Source: DATEEG01 sp035525055
GTDB lineage: Bacteria > Actinomycetota > Acidimicrobiia > Spongiisociales > ZC4RG35
Assembly: GCA_035525055.1 (NCBI GenBank)
Contig: DATLEZ010000170.1
Span: 1 to 44,130, forward strand
Direction: 5' to 3'
Length of the DNA stretch: 44,130 bases
Under the pieces are notes generated by a model. That model was given only the letters and a program-made list of their open reading frames with translations. It was not told where the DNA came from and searched no databases. Each line of letters begins with the position of its first letter. Position 1 is the stretch's first letter. This document shows positions 1 to 7,490 of this stretch, one piece after another. The position numbers and the translations under genes were made by a program.

Positions 1-441
1 GGCCAGAAGAAGGCCGTTGACGGCAATGTCGCGGCCCCGGTAGGAGAGTCGATTGCCGAGGTCGATTACCCATCCCGCCGCTACCGCCACGAGCGCCGCA
101 GCCCACCCGGCCAGGCCCTCGGCGATGTTGGCCCCGATCAAGACGAGAACTGCGATCACCCCGGTGAGAGCCGAGGTATCAACGACGGTTTCCCTCATGA
201 CATCAGAGCCACCGGAGACGGGTGGGATCAAGGCAACCTCGTCGGAGGGCCCAACCGGATCGGTAATTGAGGCCTGCACGCCGTTTCTCCAAACCGCCGC
301 CGAACCCAAGCCAGCCTGGAACCCTGGACCGAACCGCGCCGCGGCGGCGTCGATGATTTCGCCAACGGTGGCCCCGTCTACCTCCACCTTGGAAACGCCG
401 GCCAGCTCCCGCAGATTGGCGAAAAGGCGAAGAGTGGCCAT
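1..441 (-). CDS. MoaD/ThiS-like domain fused to a membrane segment (3' end cut by window edge)
   Basis: Reading leftward from the ATG at 441-439, 147 codons run without a stop to the edge. Residues 1-80 look like a beta-grasp sulfur-carrier domain of the MoaD/ThiS type: an opening MATLRLFANLRELAG, a middle helix, and PPVSGGSD at the place where a free carrier would end in Gly-Gly. The frame does not stop after Gly-Gly but goes on for at least 65 residues, including a hydrophobic stretch (about residues 91-118) and then a charged RLSYRGRD turn. So the carrier tail is not free unless the protein is cleaved. The membrane part is not one I recognise. No strong ribosome binding site is visible. 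The domain call is fairly safe; the role of the fusion is unknown. Confidence 0.6.
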   Translation of the reverse strand, partial: MATLRLFANLRELAGVSKVEVDGATVGEIIDAAAARFGPGFQAGLGSAAVWRNGVQASITDPVGPSDEVALIPPVSGGSDVMRETVVDTSALTGVIAVLVLIGANIAEGLAGWAAALVAVAAGWVIDLGNRLSYRGRDIAVNGLLLA

Positions 442-489
442 GAGGGAAGCGTAATGAGGCGGTCGTCGGGTTGGCGGGACCGGTCGGAG

Positions 490-576
490 GAGCGTTCTAC
501 GTTCTACGTAATACGTCCGAACCTTTGCCCCACGTCTCTCAGGGGTTCGACGTAGAACGTAAAACGTAAGACGCTC
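490..576. repeat. Inverted repeat with degenerate ACGTA-rich arms
   Basis: Arms 490-517 and 549-576 are imperfect reverse complements, both made of short degenerate units around ACGTTCTACGT. The right arm ends two bases from the stop of the dioxygenase gene, so on the minus strand the structure lies directly downstream of that gene and could act as its terminator. There is no clear T-tract. The style (short tandem units folded into two complementary arms) recurs at 4759-4836 and around 38690-38800 with different units. Confidence 0.6.
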
Positions 577-577
577 T

Positions 578-1693
578 TTAGAGGTTTCCTCTCGCTGCTT
601 GGTCTCGCTCGATGGCTTCGAACAGCGCCTTGAAGTTTCCTTCGCCGAATCCGGTGGCACCGCGCCTCTCGATGAACTCGAAGAACACCGTAGGGCGGTC
701 CTGGAGCATGCGAGTGAAGATCTGGAGAAGCGTCCCACCCTCGTCGGCATCGGCGAGGATGTTGAGCCTCCGCATCTCGTCCAGGTCTACATCGATATCA
801 CCGATCCGATCGGTGACTTCGCCGTAGTACGTGTCAGGGACCTCCATCATCAAGAGCCCGCGGTCGCGCACCCGCCCGACGGTGTTGAAGATGTCATCCG
901 TCAGAAGGGCGACATGCTGCACCCCAGGTGAGCGATAGAAGTCGAGGTACTCCTCGATCTGACTCCGGCGTTTCCCGGTGGCGGGTTCGTTGATAGGGAG
1001 TTTGATGAGCCCGGCTCCGTCCCAAACGACTTTCGACATGAGGGCCGAGTACTCGGTTGAAATCTGGTTGTCGTCGAAATGGCGGAGGAGAACGAATCCG
1101 AACACGTCTTCGTAGAACTTGACCCAGCGGTCCATGTCACCGATGTCGACATTGGCGACGACGTGGTCGATACGGATCAGGCCGACGGGGCTGGCCACCT
1201 GATCGTCGAACGGGCGAAAGTCGGGCGGGGGCCACGACGAACCTACTTGCACCAGGGAGTGGATGGTCTCGCCGTAAGTGCGGATGCCGGCGGAGGCCCA
1301 GGAGCGTCCGTCCCTCTCGATGTGCTCAGGTTTGTAGGCAGCTTCGGCTCCTCGAGCCGTTGCGAGGTCGAATGCCTCGACCGAGTCCGGGACCGAAAGC
1401 GCTACATCGTGAACCCCGGGGCCGTGTTCTAGGACATGCCGGCTGATCGGGTGATCCGGCGACATCGCACCACTGAGGATGAACCGAACGTCGCCCTGAC
1501 GGAGCGCCCAGGAAGCCGTCTCCCGCACTCCGGTCTCTGGTCCCCTATACCCCTCGATCGAAAAGCCCATGAGAGTTCGGAAGAACTGTGCGGACTGATA
1601 GGCGTTGTCGGTCCAGAACTCGATGTGATGGAAACCCAGAAGGGGAAACGGATCGGAAGGGGTTCCGGCTCGCTGGCCGTCAGAACCGGTCAT
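578..1693 (-). CDS. hppD: 4-hydroxyphenylpyruvate dioxygenase
   Basis: This 371-residue protein has the usual length and two-barrel vicinal-oxygen-chelate layout of 4-hydroxyphenylpyruvate dioxygenase, the non-haem Fe(II) enzyme that makes homogentisate in tyrosine breakdown. The N-terminal half begins GFHHIEFWTDN. In the C-terminal half the iron-binding triad can be placed: His of RIDHVV, His of GVQHVALL, and Glu of FFEFIERRG. The C-terminal helix (GNFKALFEAIE) that closes over the active site is present. I prefer the ATG at 1693 over an upstream TTG because AGGGAG lies eight bases before it. No homogentisate dioxygenase is next to it in this window. It follows the 138-residue hypothetical gene on the same strand by about 60 bp. 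Confidence 0.95.
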   Translation of the reverse strand: MTGSDGQRAGTPSDPFPLLGFHHIEFWTDNAYQSAQFFRTLMGFSIEGYRGPETGVRETASWALRQGDVRFILSGAMSPDHPISRHVLEHGPGVHDVALSVPDSVEAFDLATARGAEAAYKPEHIERDGRSWASAGIRTYGETIHSLVQVGSSWPPPDFRPFDDQVASPVGLIRIDHVVANVDIGDMDRWVKFYEDVFGFVLLRHFDDNQISTEYSALMSKVVWDGAGLIKLPINEPATGKRRSQIEEYLDFYRSPGVQHVALLTDDIFNTVGRVRDRGLLMMEVPDTYYGEVTDRIGDIDVDLDEMRRLNILADADEGGTLLQIFTRMLQDRPTVFFEFIERRGATGFGEGNFKALFEAIERDQAARGNL

Positions 1694-1756
1694 GTTCAAC
1701 TCCCTAAAAGGCTGCCGATCAGCCTACCCGGGGAAGTATGCAAGCAGTGCATAGAG

Positions 1757-2173
1757 CTAGCGAGTGACTTGCCAGCCTCGAGCCCGTAGCTCGTTGGCCA
1801 GGTAGTCGTCCGGGATGGCACTCAAGTCGGGACCGCTCGCCCGACCGTTCGCACCCATCAGCTCGACAGCGCGGTCTCGCAGGGTGCGCGCCCAGGCTCG
1901 TCCGCTGGCGGACGCTTCGAGAGTCAGGGTGGCGTCTGGGCCAATCGTGTAGAGGCTTGCCTCCGGTCGTGGATTGGCGTTGCTCCCACGTTCCCCGTAG
2001 AGAAGAAGGACGGCACCGGCGGGCAGATCCTGGATGCCCCCATCGGCGACAAACTCCCCGACAAACGCCCAACCCGTGCTCTTGTCCTCATCTACCGAGG
2101 ACACGATCTTGGCCCAGTGGCGCCGACGTTCATCACCGAGTTGCGGGACCCGAACCGGGACGATTACTTCCAT
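1757..2173 (-). CDS. Hypothetical protein, 138 aa
   Basis: A protein I do not recognise. It starts at an ATG with AAGG ten bases upstream. It is acidic and soluble with no signal peptide or membrane helix. The first 85 residues look like a compact beta-rich domain (GWAFVGEFV, GAVLLLYGERG, EASLYTIG, ATLTLEA), and the tail (residues 95-138) is helical, ending in an ELRARGW motif. It lies upstream of the hydroxyphenylpyruvate dioxygenase gene on the same strand, so the two may be cotranscribed, but nothing in the sequence links their functions. The frame has normal high-GC third positions, which supports it being a real gene. Confidence 0.6.
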   Translation of the reverse strand: MEVIVPVRVPQLGDERRRHWAKIVSSVDEDKSTGWAFVGEFVADGGIQDLPAGAVLLLYGERGSNANPRPEASLYTIGPDATLTLEASASGRAWARTLRDRAVELMGANGRASGPDLSAIPDDYLANELRARGWQVTR

Positions 2174-2281
2174 TCAGGTGACCTTATTCGATGCCAGACC
2201 CATGGTCGATATCTCTGGCCGGTCATAGGCGACCGCCTGAAACGTAATTTGCTCATACACGAACGAGTACCGGAACTGTGT

Positions 2282-2327
2282 GACCAAATTACGGAGAAAG
2301 TGGGGGCGTCAGCGACCGAATTTGGTC
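2282..2327. other. Long-loop inverted repeat in the 2174-2331 gap
   Basis: GACCAAATT (2282-2290) and AATTTGGTC (2319-2327) are perfect reverse complements around a 28-nt loop. On the minus strand this follows the stop of the 158-residue gene (2332) and precedes the 138-residue gene. It could be a weak terminator or an operator; there is no T-tract. The rest of the gap is AT-richer than its surroundings and shows no gene. Confidence 0.3.
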
Positions 2328-2331
2328 TTCG

Positions 2332-2808
2332 TCAGACCTCGAACCACTGCGTGGTTATAGACAGACCGCCAGCGGTCCGGGTTTGGAGGCGGATCCTTCC
2401 AGGCTCCACTCCCGTGAAGTCGAATCGGCCCAGGTCGTCAGTCGTGACCTCGATCGACGCGATTTCTGTGATCAGGGTCACGTCGGCGCCCTGTGGCGGC
2501 ACGAGTTGTCCGACCAGATGCCTGGTATCCCCAACGAGCATGATCTCGATCTCAACTGTCAGTGACTGAAAAGTGAGCTGGCGCTCGGCCATCGTCTCGG
2601 AGCGAACGCCAACCAGTTCATCACGGGCGGAGTCGAAGACGAGTTCGGCTAGCTCGGCGTCGATCGTCAACCAGGCAAAGGCCGACTTTCCAGCCTCTGT
2701 CACCGAGATGGGAACAGGGTCGGTGTGCTCGAGGGCACGCCCCAGGATTTCAAGTATCTCGGCCTCGCCAGGACCGGCGCCGGGAGATTGAGTTGGTTGA
2801 TCGTTCAT
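2332..2808 (-). CDS. Sigma-factor-linked hypothetical protein, 158 aa
   Basis: An acidic soluble protein with no membrane segment. Its start ATG overlaps the stop of the sigma factor gene (ATGA at 2805-2808), and GGAG lies upstream, so the two are almost certainly translated from one mRNA. The N-terminal half is helical; the C-terminal half (about residues 95-158) is beta-rich with GQLVPPQGADVT, DLGRFDFTGVEPGRIRL and a closing ITTQWFEV, resembling a carboxypeptidase-regulatory or prealbumin-like beta-sandwich. Such partners sit beside ECF sigma factors in many actinobacteria, often with a CHAT protease gene, which is not visible here. An anti-sigma or regulatory role would be inference; no zinc-binding anti-sigma motif is seen. 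Confidence 0.65.
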   Translation of the reverse strand: MNDQPTQSPGAGPGEAEILEILGRALEHTDPVPISVTEAGKSAFAWLTIDAELAELVFDSARDELVGVRSETMAERQLTFQSLTVEIEIMLVGDTRHLVGQLVPPQGADVTLITEIASIEVTTDDLGRFDFTGVEPGRIRLQTRTAGGLSITTQWFEV

Positions 2809-3539
2809 GATGGATCTCCTGTCGCGGTCCCGAGCTCGTTATGCCGCCCCATGATCCGCAATATCTGTTCGATGCATCGGCCCTTGGTGGGCCCGATGCT
2901 GCCCTGTGGTCTTCCCCAAAGTTCGGCCACCGTCGAGTAGTCGAGGGGCGGGTCGGTAGTTAGCAGTCTGAGCAGGTGCTGGTGCTCCGGCTTGAGCTGT
3001 CGGAAGGCAGCCATTACCTCGACCTCGAGTTCGTCGTCAAGCAGCCGGTCGTCGAGTTCGCCGAGGGAGGGATCGGCCAGGTCGAACTCAAAGTCGGTTG
3101 GAGTCTGCCGTTGTTGGGCCCGGGAAACCCGCAGCGCCTCGTTGCGGGCCGTTGTCGCCAACCACGATGGAAGCCGCTCCGGTTCTCGAATACGGCTCAG
3201 ATTCTCGACCAGCCGCAGCCACACCGTCTGGACAACATCGGCTGCTGCTGATTCATCAAGGCGATAGCCCCGCACAACCGACCACAAGAGCCGTTGATAG
3301 CGCTCAACGATCGTGCCCCAGGCCTGGCCGTCCCCGGCAGCGGCGGCAACAAGGAGCTCCGATATGGGCGAAGGGGCAGACACCGGTCGTGACTCTATTA
3401 ACGGACCGTGCCGCTGTTGTCGGAGGAGGGTGGTCATGGCAAGTAGAGCGCTCACCGGGAGGTCCGATACAGAGTTCTCATCTCGGCCAGAACCCTGTAT
3501 CTGAACCGCCAGTGGCCCCTCTCTTCGAGGCAGGCTCAA
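2805..3539 (-). CDS. ECF-type RNA polymerase sigma factor
   Basis: The region-2 helices (AWGTIVERYQRLLWSVVRGY, then AADVVQTVWLRLVENLSRI with PERLPSWLATTARNEALR) are those of extracytoplasmic-function sigma-70 factors. A region-4 helix-turn-helix follows, with DYSTVAELWGRPQGSIGPTKGR, whose SIGPTKGR is a typical recognition helix. Regions 2 and 4 are joined by an acidic linker. The coordinates use a TTG start; the ATG at 3437 would remove 34 poorly conserved residues and give a more normal length of 210. A GTG at 3458 is another option. It overlaps the downstream 158-residue gene. A strong hairpin at 3568-3598 just upstream may be an operator or the previous gene's terminator. Target promoters cannot be told from this window. 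Confidence 0.88.
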   Translation of the reverse strand: MSLPRREGPLAVQIQGSGRDENSVSDLPVSALLAMTTLLRQQRHGPLIESRPVSAPSPISELLVAAAAGDGQAWGTIVERYQRLLWSVVRGYRLDESAAADVVQTVWLRLVENLSRIREPERLPSWLATTARNEALRVSRAQQRQTPTDFEFDLADPSLGELDDRLLDDELEVEVMAAFRQLKPEHQHLLRLLTTDPPLDYSTVAELWGRPQGSIGPTKGRCIEQILRIMGRHNELGTATGDPS

Positions 3540-3567
3540 CAGCCGGTATGAAAGGGGCGGGCAGCCC

Positions 3568-3598
3568 GGGTCGGGAATTGCTAACCGGTTCCCGACCC
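3568..3598. terminator. Strong hairpin between hydrolase and sigma-factor genes
   Basis: GGGTCGGGAA (3568-3577) and TTCCCGACCC (3589-3598) form a perfect 10-bp stem around an 11-nt loop. On the minus strand it lies about 75 bp after the hydrolase stop and 29 bp before the sigma-factor TTG. A second inverted repeat (GGAGCCGG 3627-3634, CCGGCTCC 3658-3665) lies directly after the hydrolase stop. One of these is probably the terminator. The 3568 hairpin could instead control the sigma gene, since it would fall in its leader or promoter. Confidence 0.5.
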
Positions 3599-3673
3599 AC
3601 CCATGCCACAGTTGGGGATGGGAATCGGAGCCGGACGAAGGGTCGGGGTGGCCTTCTCCGGCTCCCGGTTTAC

Positions 3674-4660
3674 CTACGAGCTGAGGAAGGCCGAGATCAA
3701 GGCGGCGGTGGCTTCGGGGTCTTCGAGATGGGGCCGGTGACCCGCCCCAGCGACAATTTCCAGGCTCGACCCCACCAGCGCCCTCTGCAGATCCTGGCCC
3801 TGAGTCAGAGGGGTGACTGTGTCGTCGTCGCCCCAGATGATCAGGGTTGGAACCGTGATAGTGCCCAGAGAGTCAGGCAGCGTCGAAGCGGGCGGAGTAG
3901 CAAACATCGCTGTCAGAGCATCGGTGGTGCCCGGCACCATGGCTGCAGCTTGTCGGGCTGCCCGGGTCTCTGCGTCCGGGCAATACCCGCCGTTCCCGCA
4001 GCCAGCCGAATAGCTGGCATCGGCACGGGCGCCGGCACCCATGAATGTGAAGGTCATAGCGTCACCAACACTCGGCAGCCGGTAAAGCATCGACTGCCAG
4101 GTGGGCTCAGGTCCCAGAATCTCAGGAGCTATCAAGACCAGACGATCGACGACACCCGGCTCCAGCGACGCCATCTGAGCGGCGATGGAACCTCCCAATC
4201 CGGCACCCACGACCGACAGGTTTGAGATTCCTAGTTCCTCCAACAAGCCCAGCATCGTCTCGGCCTGGCCAACCACGGTATGGAGCCGACCGCGAAAGCT
4301 GGGGCGAGCACTGAACCCAAAGTCGACCAGGTCCGGCATCAAGAGGCGATGGTCGGCCAACAACTCGGCCGTTTTGGTCCACTGGTAGCCGCCGGCCATG
4401 TCGAAGTCGTGGATGAAAAGGACAGGTTCACCGGACCCCTCGGACCGCAGGTGAATTTCTGTAAGGCCCGGAATGATGACGATTGTCCCCGGGGCGACGA
4501 CGTCTCGATCCAACGTCTCGGTGCTATCGATTGATCCATTGACCAGGACTGCCCACCCGATCCCGCCTACAACCGCCAGGAAGATGACAATGAAGATGAA
4601 GCGGCCAAGTAACGCTAAAGGGCCTGAAGCTTGGCGTTCTGGGGCACGAGCCAACGACAT
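3674..4660 (-). CDS. Membrane-anchored alpha/beta-hydrolase-fold protein lacking the nucleophile serine
   Basis: A 328-residue protein with one N-terminal membrane segment (about 20-40) followed by a full alpha/beta-hydrolase fold: oxyanion-region HDFDMAGGY (84-92), strand-helix MPDLVDFGFSARP, acid strand TLIIWGDDD (272-280) and catalytic-type GAGHRPHLEDP (His308). At the nucleophile elbow, where the family has G-x-S-x-G, the sequence reads VVGAGLGGSIAAQMA, so residue 154 is Gly (codon GGA), not Ser. The neighbouring Ser158 is outside the elbow position. The acid and His remain. As read, it should not hydrolyse esters by the usual mechanism; it may bind ligand, use another mechanism, or be a recent loss. 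The CxxxxxC pair (C221, C227) in the cap suggests a disulphide and extracytoplasmic location. Confidence 0.82.
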   Translation of the reverse strand: MSLARAPERQASGPLALLGRFIFIVIFLAVVGGIGWAVLVNGSIDSTETLDRDVVAPGTIVIIPGLTEIHLRSEGSGEPVLFIHDFDMAGGYQWTKTAELLADHRLLMPDLVDFGFSARPSFRGRLHTVVGQAETMLGLLEELGISNLSVVGAGLGGSIAAQMASLEPGVVDRLVLIAPEILGPEPTWQSMLYRLPSVGDAMTFTFMGAGARADASYSAGCGNGGYCPDAETRAARQAAAMVPGTTDALTAMFATPPASTLPDSLGTITVPTLIIWGDDDTVTPLTQGQDLQRALVGSSLEIVAGAGHRPHLEDPEATAALISAFLSS

Positions 4661-4758
4661 GAGGTCTTCTTCTCCTTCAATTCACAAGAAATGACTAGTA
4701 CTGATTCGGACCGTACAGACCCAAGTTGAGCCAAAACCCGTGTGTGGGGGGTTGAGAC

Positions 4759-4836
4759 GGAAGGCGGAAGACGGAAGACGCCGAATTACCGACTTGTAGT
4801 TCGGCCCTTCGATTCCGCCTTCCGACTTCCGACTTC
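4759..4836. repeat. Inverted repeat built of GGAAG-type units
   Basis: The left arm (4759-4779) consists of degenerate GGCGGAAGAC units. The right arm (4813-4836) is their approximate complement (TTCCGCCTTCCGACTTCC). Inside, GCCGAA (4780-4785) pairs with TTCGGC (4800-4805). It lies between two divergent genes, so it is not a simple shared terminator. Apart from it I see no gene or convincing promoter in 4661-4880. Confidence 0.6.
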
Positions 4837-4880
4837 TTCTCACGCCGATACCCTCGCGCCATGGCCCGGGTTAGCCCAAA

Positions 4881-6116
4881 GTGACCGATGCGATCTTGAT
4901 TGGGGCGGGTCAGCGTGGACATTTTGTCTACGGACGATGGGCCCTCGACCATCCCGAGCGGCTCCGGATAGTGGCGGTCGCCGACCCCCGACCTGATCGG
5001 ATCGAACGTTTCGGCGATGCCCACGGCATCCCGGCCAGCCATCGCTTTGGCAACCCCGACACCTTGCTCGCAATCCCTCGCATCGCTCCGGCCGCGATCA
5101 TTGCCTCGCCTGATCGGACCCACCATCGCCATGTCCTCGCCGCGCTGAGGGCGGGGTATCACGTTCTTGCCGAAAAACCGATGGCAGCGACCCTGGCTCA
5201 CTGTGTTGAACTCGTCGATGCATCGCTTCGATCCCAGGCCAGCCTCCACATCGGCCACGTTCTTCGTTTCACACCGTTCTTCCAAACTCTTCGAGAAGTG
5301 ATTCAAAGCGGACGCCTCGGTGACATCGTGACGGTCGAGCACCGTGAGAACGTGCGCTCCTGGCACATGGCCCACTCTTATGTCAGGGGGAATTGGGGGC
5401 GGGGAGACATCGCCACCCCGATGATCGTGGCCAAGTGCTGCCACGACTTCGACATTCTGCACTGGAACCTGGGCTCGCCCGTGGCTCGTCTCTCTTCCGT
5501 GGGATCCTTGTTCGAGTTCCATCCCGAGCGGGCGCCTGCGGGTGCCACTGCGAGGTGTACGGATCCGTGTCCGGTGACCGACTGCCCTTACGACGCCCGT
5601 CGGATCTACCTCGACCCCGCCATGAAAGGGTGGCCAATCCAAGTCATCACCGATGACATGTCACAAGAGGGCCGCCTCGAGGCCCTCGGACAGGGTCCCT
5701 ATGGCAGGTGCGCCTATCGGGCGGAGTCCAATGTCGTCGATCACCAGATCGTCACGATGGAACTCGAATCGGGGACCTCGGTCGCGCTGATCATGCACGG
5801 TCATTCCCACGAGGAAAGCCGGACGATGCGCTACGACGGCACCCGGGCCACGCTGAGAGGGTTCTTCGGTCGGCAACAATCGATAACCGTGATGGACCAC
5901 GTCACCGGAAAGCCCGACGAGATCCCTATCCGAACCGGGGTCGGAGGCCACGGTGGGGGTGACGGCGGAATCATGGAGGCATTTCTCGCAACGGTCGACC
6001 AAGGAGCGCCCCCCGCCACGCCAGCTGCTGAGTCCCTCGAGAGCCACTTCCTGGCGTTTCTTGCTGAAGAAGCGCGGACGTCCGGCACGGTGATCGACGT
6101 CACCGCCCGAAGGTGA
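4881..6116 (+). CDS. Gfo/Idh/MocA-family NAD(P)-dependent oxidoreductase
   Basis: The N-terminal Rossmann fold opens AILIGAGQRGHF (GxGxxG at residues 8-13), and the family signature EKP is at 98-100 (HVLAEKPMA). The C-terminal alpha/beta domain has KCCHDFDILHWNLG (185-198), the catalytic-His region of this family. Four cysteines (C226, C230 and C235 in CTDPCPVTDCPYDARR, plus the later GRCAY) form the Cys-rich insertion of a sugar/inositol dehydrogenase-like subfamily and could bind a metal. Length 411 is normal for that subfamily. The start is GTG without an obvious ribosome binding site. The last bases overlap the start of the next gene (GTGA), so the two are coupled. The substrate is unknown; a sugar or cyclitol derivative is likely from the family. 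Confidence 0.88.
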   Translation: MTDAILIGAGQRGHFVYGRWALDHPERLRIVAVADPRPDRIERFGDAHGIPASHRFGNPDTLLAIPRIAPAAIIASPDRTHHRHVLAALRAGYHVLAEKPMAATLAHCVELVDASLRSQASLHIGHVLRFTPFFQTLREVIQSGRLGDIVTVEHRENVRSWHMAHSYVRGNWGRGDIATPMIVAKCCHDFDILHWNLGSPVARLSSVGSLFEFHPERAPAGATARCTDPCPVTDCPYDARRIYLDPAMKGWPIQVITDDMSQEGRLEALGQGPYGRCAYRAESNVVDHQIVTMELESGTSVALIMHGHSHEESRTMRYDGTRATLRGFFGRQQSITVMDHVTGKPDEIPIRTGVGGHGGGDGGIMEAFLATVDQGAPPATPAAESLESHFLAFLAEEARTSGTVIDVTARR

Positions 6117-7486
6117 GACCCCGCCTGCTGATCGGTCTCGTGGTGGCAATGCTCGCAGTCGCGATGCCAGCACTCGCAACACCATCAGGCGTCTTCACCG
6201 ACGACGACGGACTCGACTCCGAACAGCACCTCGAGCACCTTTTCGCAATCGGGGTTGTCCAGGGCTGTGGAGGAACCCATTCCTGCCCCCAACAGGCCCT
6301 TTCGCGAGCAGAAGCCGCGGCGATGGTCTTCCGAATGGTCGAGAGCCTGACCGCAGACCCGCTCGACGCCGAGCCAACCGCCGACACCTTCACCGACGAC
6401 GACACGCTCTGGGATGGCGTCGCCGAGCCTTACATCGAAGGGCTGGCTGCGGCGGGAGTCGTCAACGGCTGCAACCCGTCGGGCAGCCTTTTCTGCCCGC
6501 TTCGGCAGCTGACCCGCGGGGAGGCAATAGCGATTCTGTTCAGGGCCTTCGATCTTCCTGTGCCCGCCGGCGATGCGATCCCATTCATCGACGTTGGGGA
6601 CGTCTACTACGAGGATGCGGTCCGCGCCGCTGCGGCTGCCGGGCTTCTTGACGTTTCGACCCAGATGTTCCGGGGCGAGCTTTCGATCACTCGGGGTGAA
6701 TTCGCTATCTGGCTGACGGACGCGGCTGGTCTCGACGTTTGCCGGGACAATCCGTTCACGGAGGGCCGCCGCTCGGCCCTGGCCACAGAGTTTCCCGCAC
6801 AGCGCTTCACCGCGTACGCATGGGATGCCCAAACCGGCTGCACCTACTCGCTCAACGCCGAGAACCGCCAGCCGACCGCTTCGGTCTTCAAAGTGATGGT
6901 GATGGCCGGAACTTTGCTGGAAGCCCAGTTGACCGGCAGGGCCGTGAGCCCACAGGAGCTTGGCTGGCTGCGACCGATGATCTCGGTCTCGGCCAACGAA
7001 CCCGTTCGTTCGTTGTGGACCCACTTTGGCGGGGCTCCCTGGTTCAACGTTCAGGCAGACACCTTCGGCCTCGACGAGACCACCATCATCGGAGACTACG
7101 AAGCGGTCTGGGGGCGCACTTCGACGTCGGCGCGTGACCAGGTAGACCTTCTGCGCCAGATTCTCTTCCGTGATTTCGGTCCGTTCGACCAAACCAGCCA
7201 GAACCTTGCTTGGGAGCTAATGACTGACATTGATCCCGCCCAGCGATGGGGGGTCGGTACCTATGCCCCGGCCGGTTCGATAGTCGCTCAGAAGAACGGC
7301 TTCGCCGGGGTCACCGCCAACTCGGTGGGTGCCGTTGTTCTCCCGTCCGGGCGGAGCTATGCGGTGGCAGTGCTCAGCACCGGATGGAGCTTCTGGCCCA
7401 ACGGAGTTCCGGCCGTGGACACCATTGCCGGATGGGTCCACGGTGCCCTCGGTGTCGAGCCTGGAGGCCGGTACCAGAATCAATAG
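6113..7486 (+). CDS. SLH-domain protein with a class A beta-lactamase-fold serine hydrolase domain
   Basis: A secreted protein of 457 residues. A signal peptide (RLLIGLVVAMLAVAMPALA, about 4-22) is followed by three S-layer-homology-like repeats (about 27-210), each with an F-x-D start and a LSRAEAAAMVFRM or LTRGEAIAILFRA helix; paired cysteines in the repeats suggest disulphides. The C-terminal domain (about 225-450) has the serine beta-lactamase/penicillin-binding fold: Ser257-x-x-Lys260 in TASVFKVMV, SAN (293-295) in place of SDN, and KNG (394-396) in place of KTG. So the hydrolase core is probably active on peptidoglycan or a beta-lactam and is held to the cell wall through the SLH repeats. 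The start GTG overlaps the stop of the oxidoreductase gene. Whether it confers resistance cannot be told. Confidence 0.8.
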   Translation: MRPRLLIGLVVAMLAVAMPALATPSGVFTDDDGLDSEQHLEHLFAIGVVQGCGGTHSCPQQALSRAEAAAMVFRMVESLTADPLDAEPTADTFTDDDTLWDGVAEPYIEGLAAAGVVNGCNPSGSLFCPLRQLTRGEAIAILFRAFDLPVPAGDAIPFIDVGDVYYEDAVRAAAAAGLLDVSTQMFRGELSITRGEFAIWLTDAAGLDVCRDNPFTEGRRSALATEFPAQRFTAYAWDAQTGCTYSLNAENRQPTASVFKVMVMAGTLLEAQLTGRAVSPQELGWLRPMISVSANEPVRSLWTHFGGAPWFNVQADTFGLDETTIIGDYEAVWGRTSTSARDQVDLLRQILFRDFGPFDQTSQNLAWELMTDIDPAQRWGVGTYAPAGSIVAQKNGFAGVTANSVGAVVLPSGRSYAVAVLSTGWSFWPNGVPAVDTIAGWVHGALGVEPGGRYQNQ

Positions 7487-7490
7487 CCAC

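Noticed and set aside
53..454. Plus-strand 133-codon frame at the left edge
   Set aside because: It is antisense to the MoaD-like frame; its Ala/Thr/Ser-rich product has no fold, while the minus frame has a clear domain.
3098..4225. Long plus-strand frame of 375 codons
   Set aside because: Antisense to the sigma factor and the hydrolase, both with clear domains; the product is Arg/Gly/Pro-rich, typical of shadow frames in high-GC DNA.
4695..5642. Minus-strand frame of 315 codons
   Set aside because: Antisense to the Gfo/Idh/MocA oxidoreductase; no family recognised.
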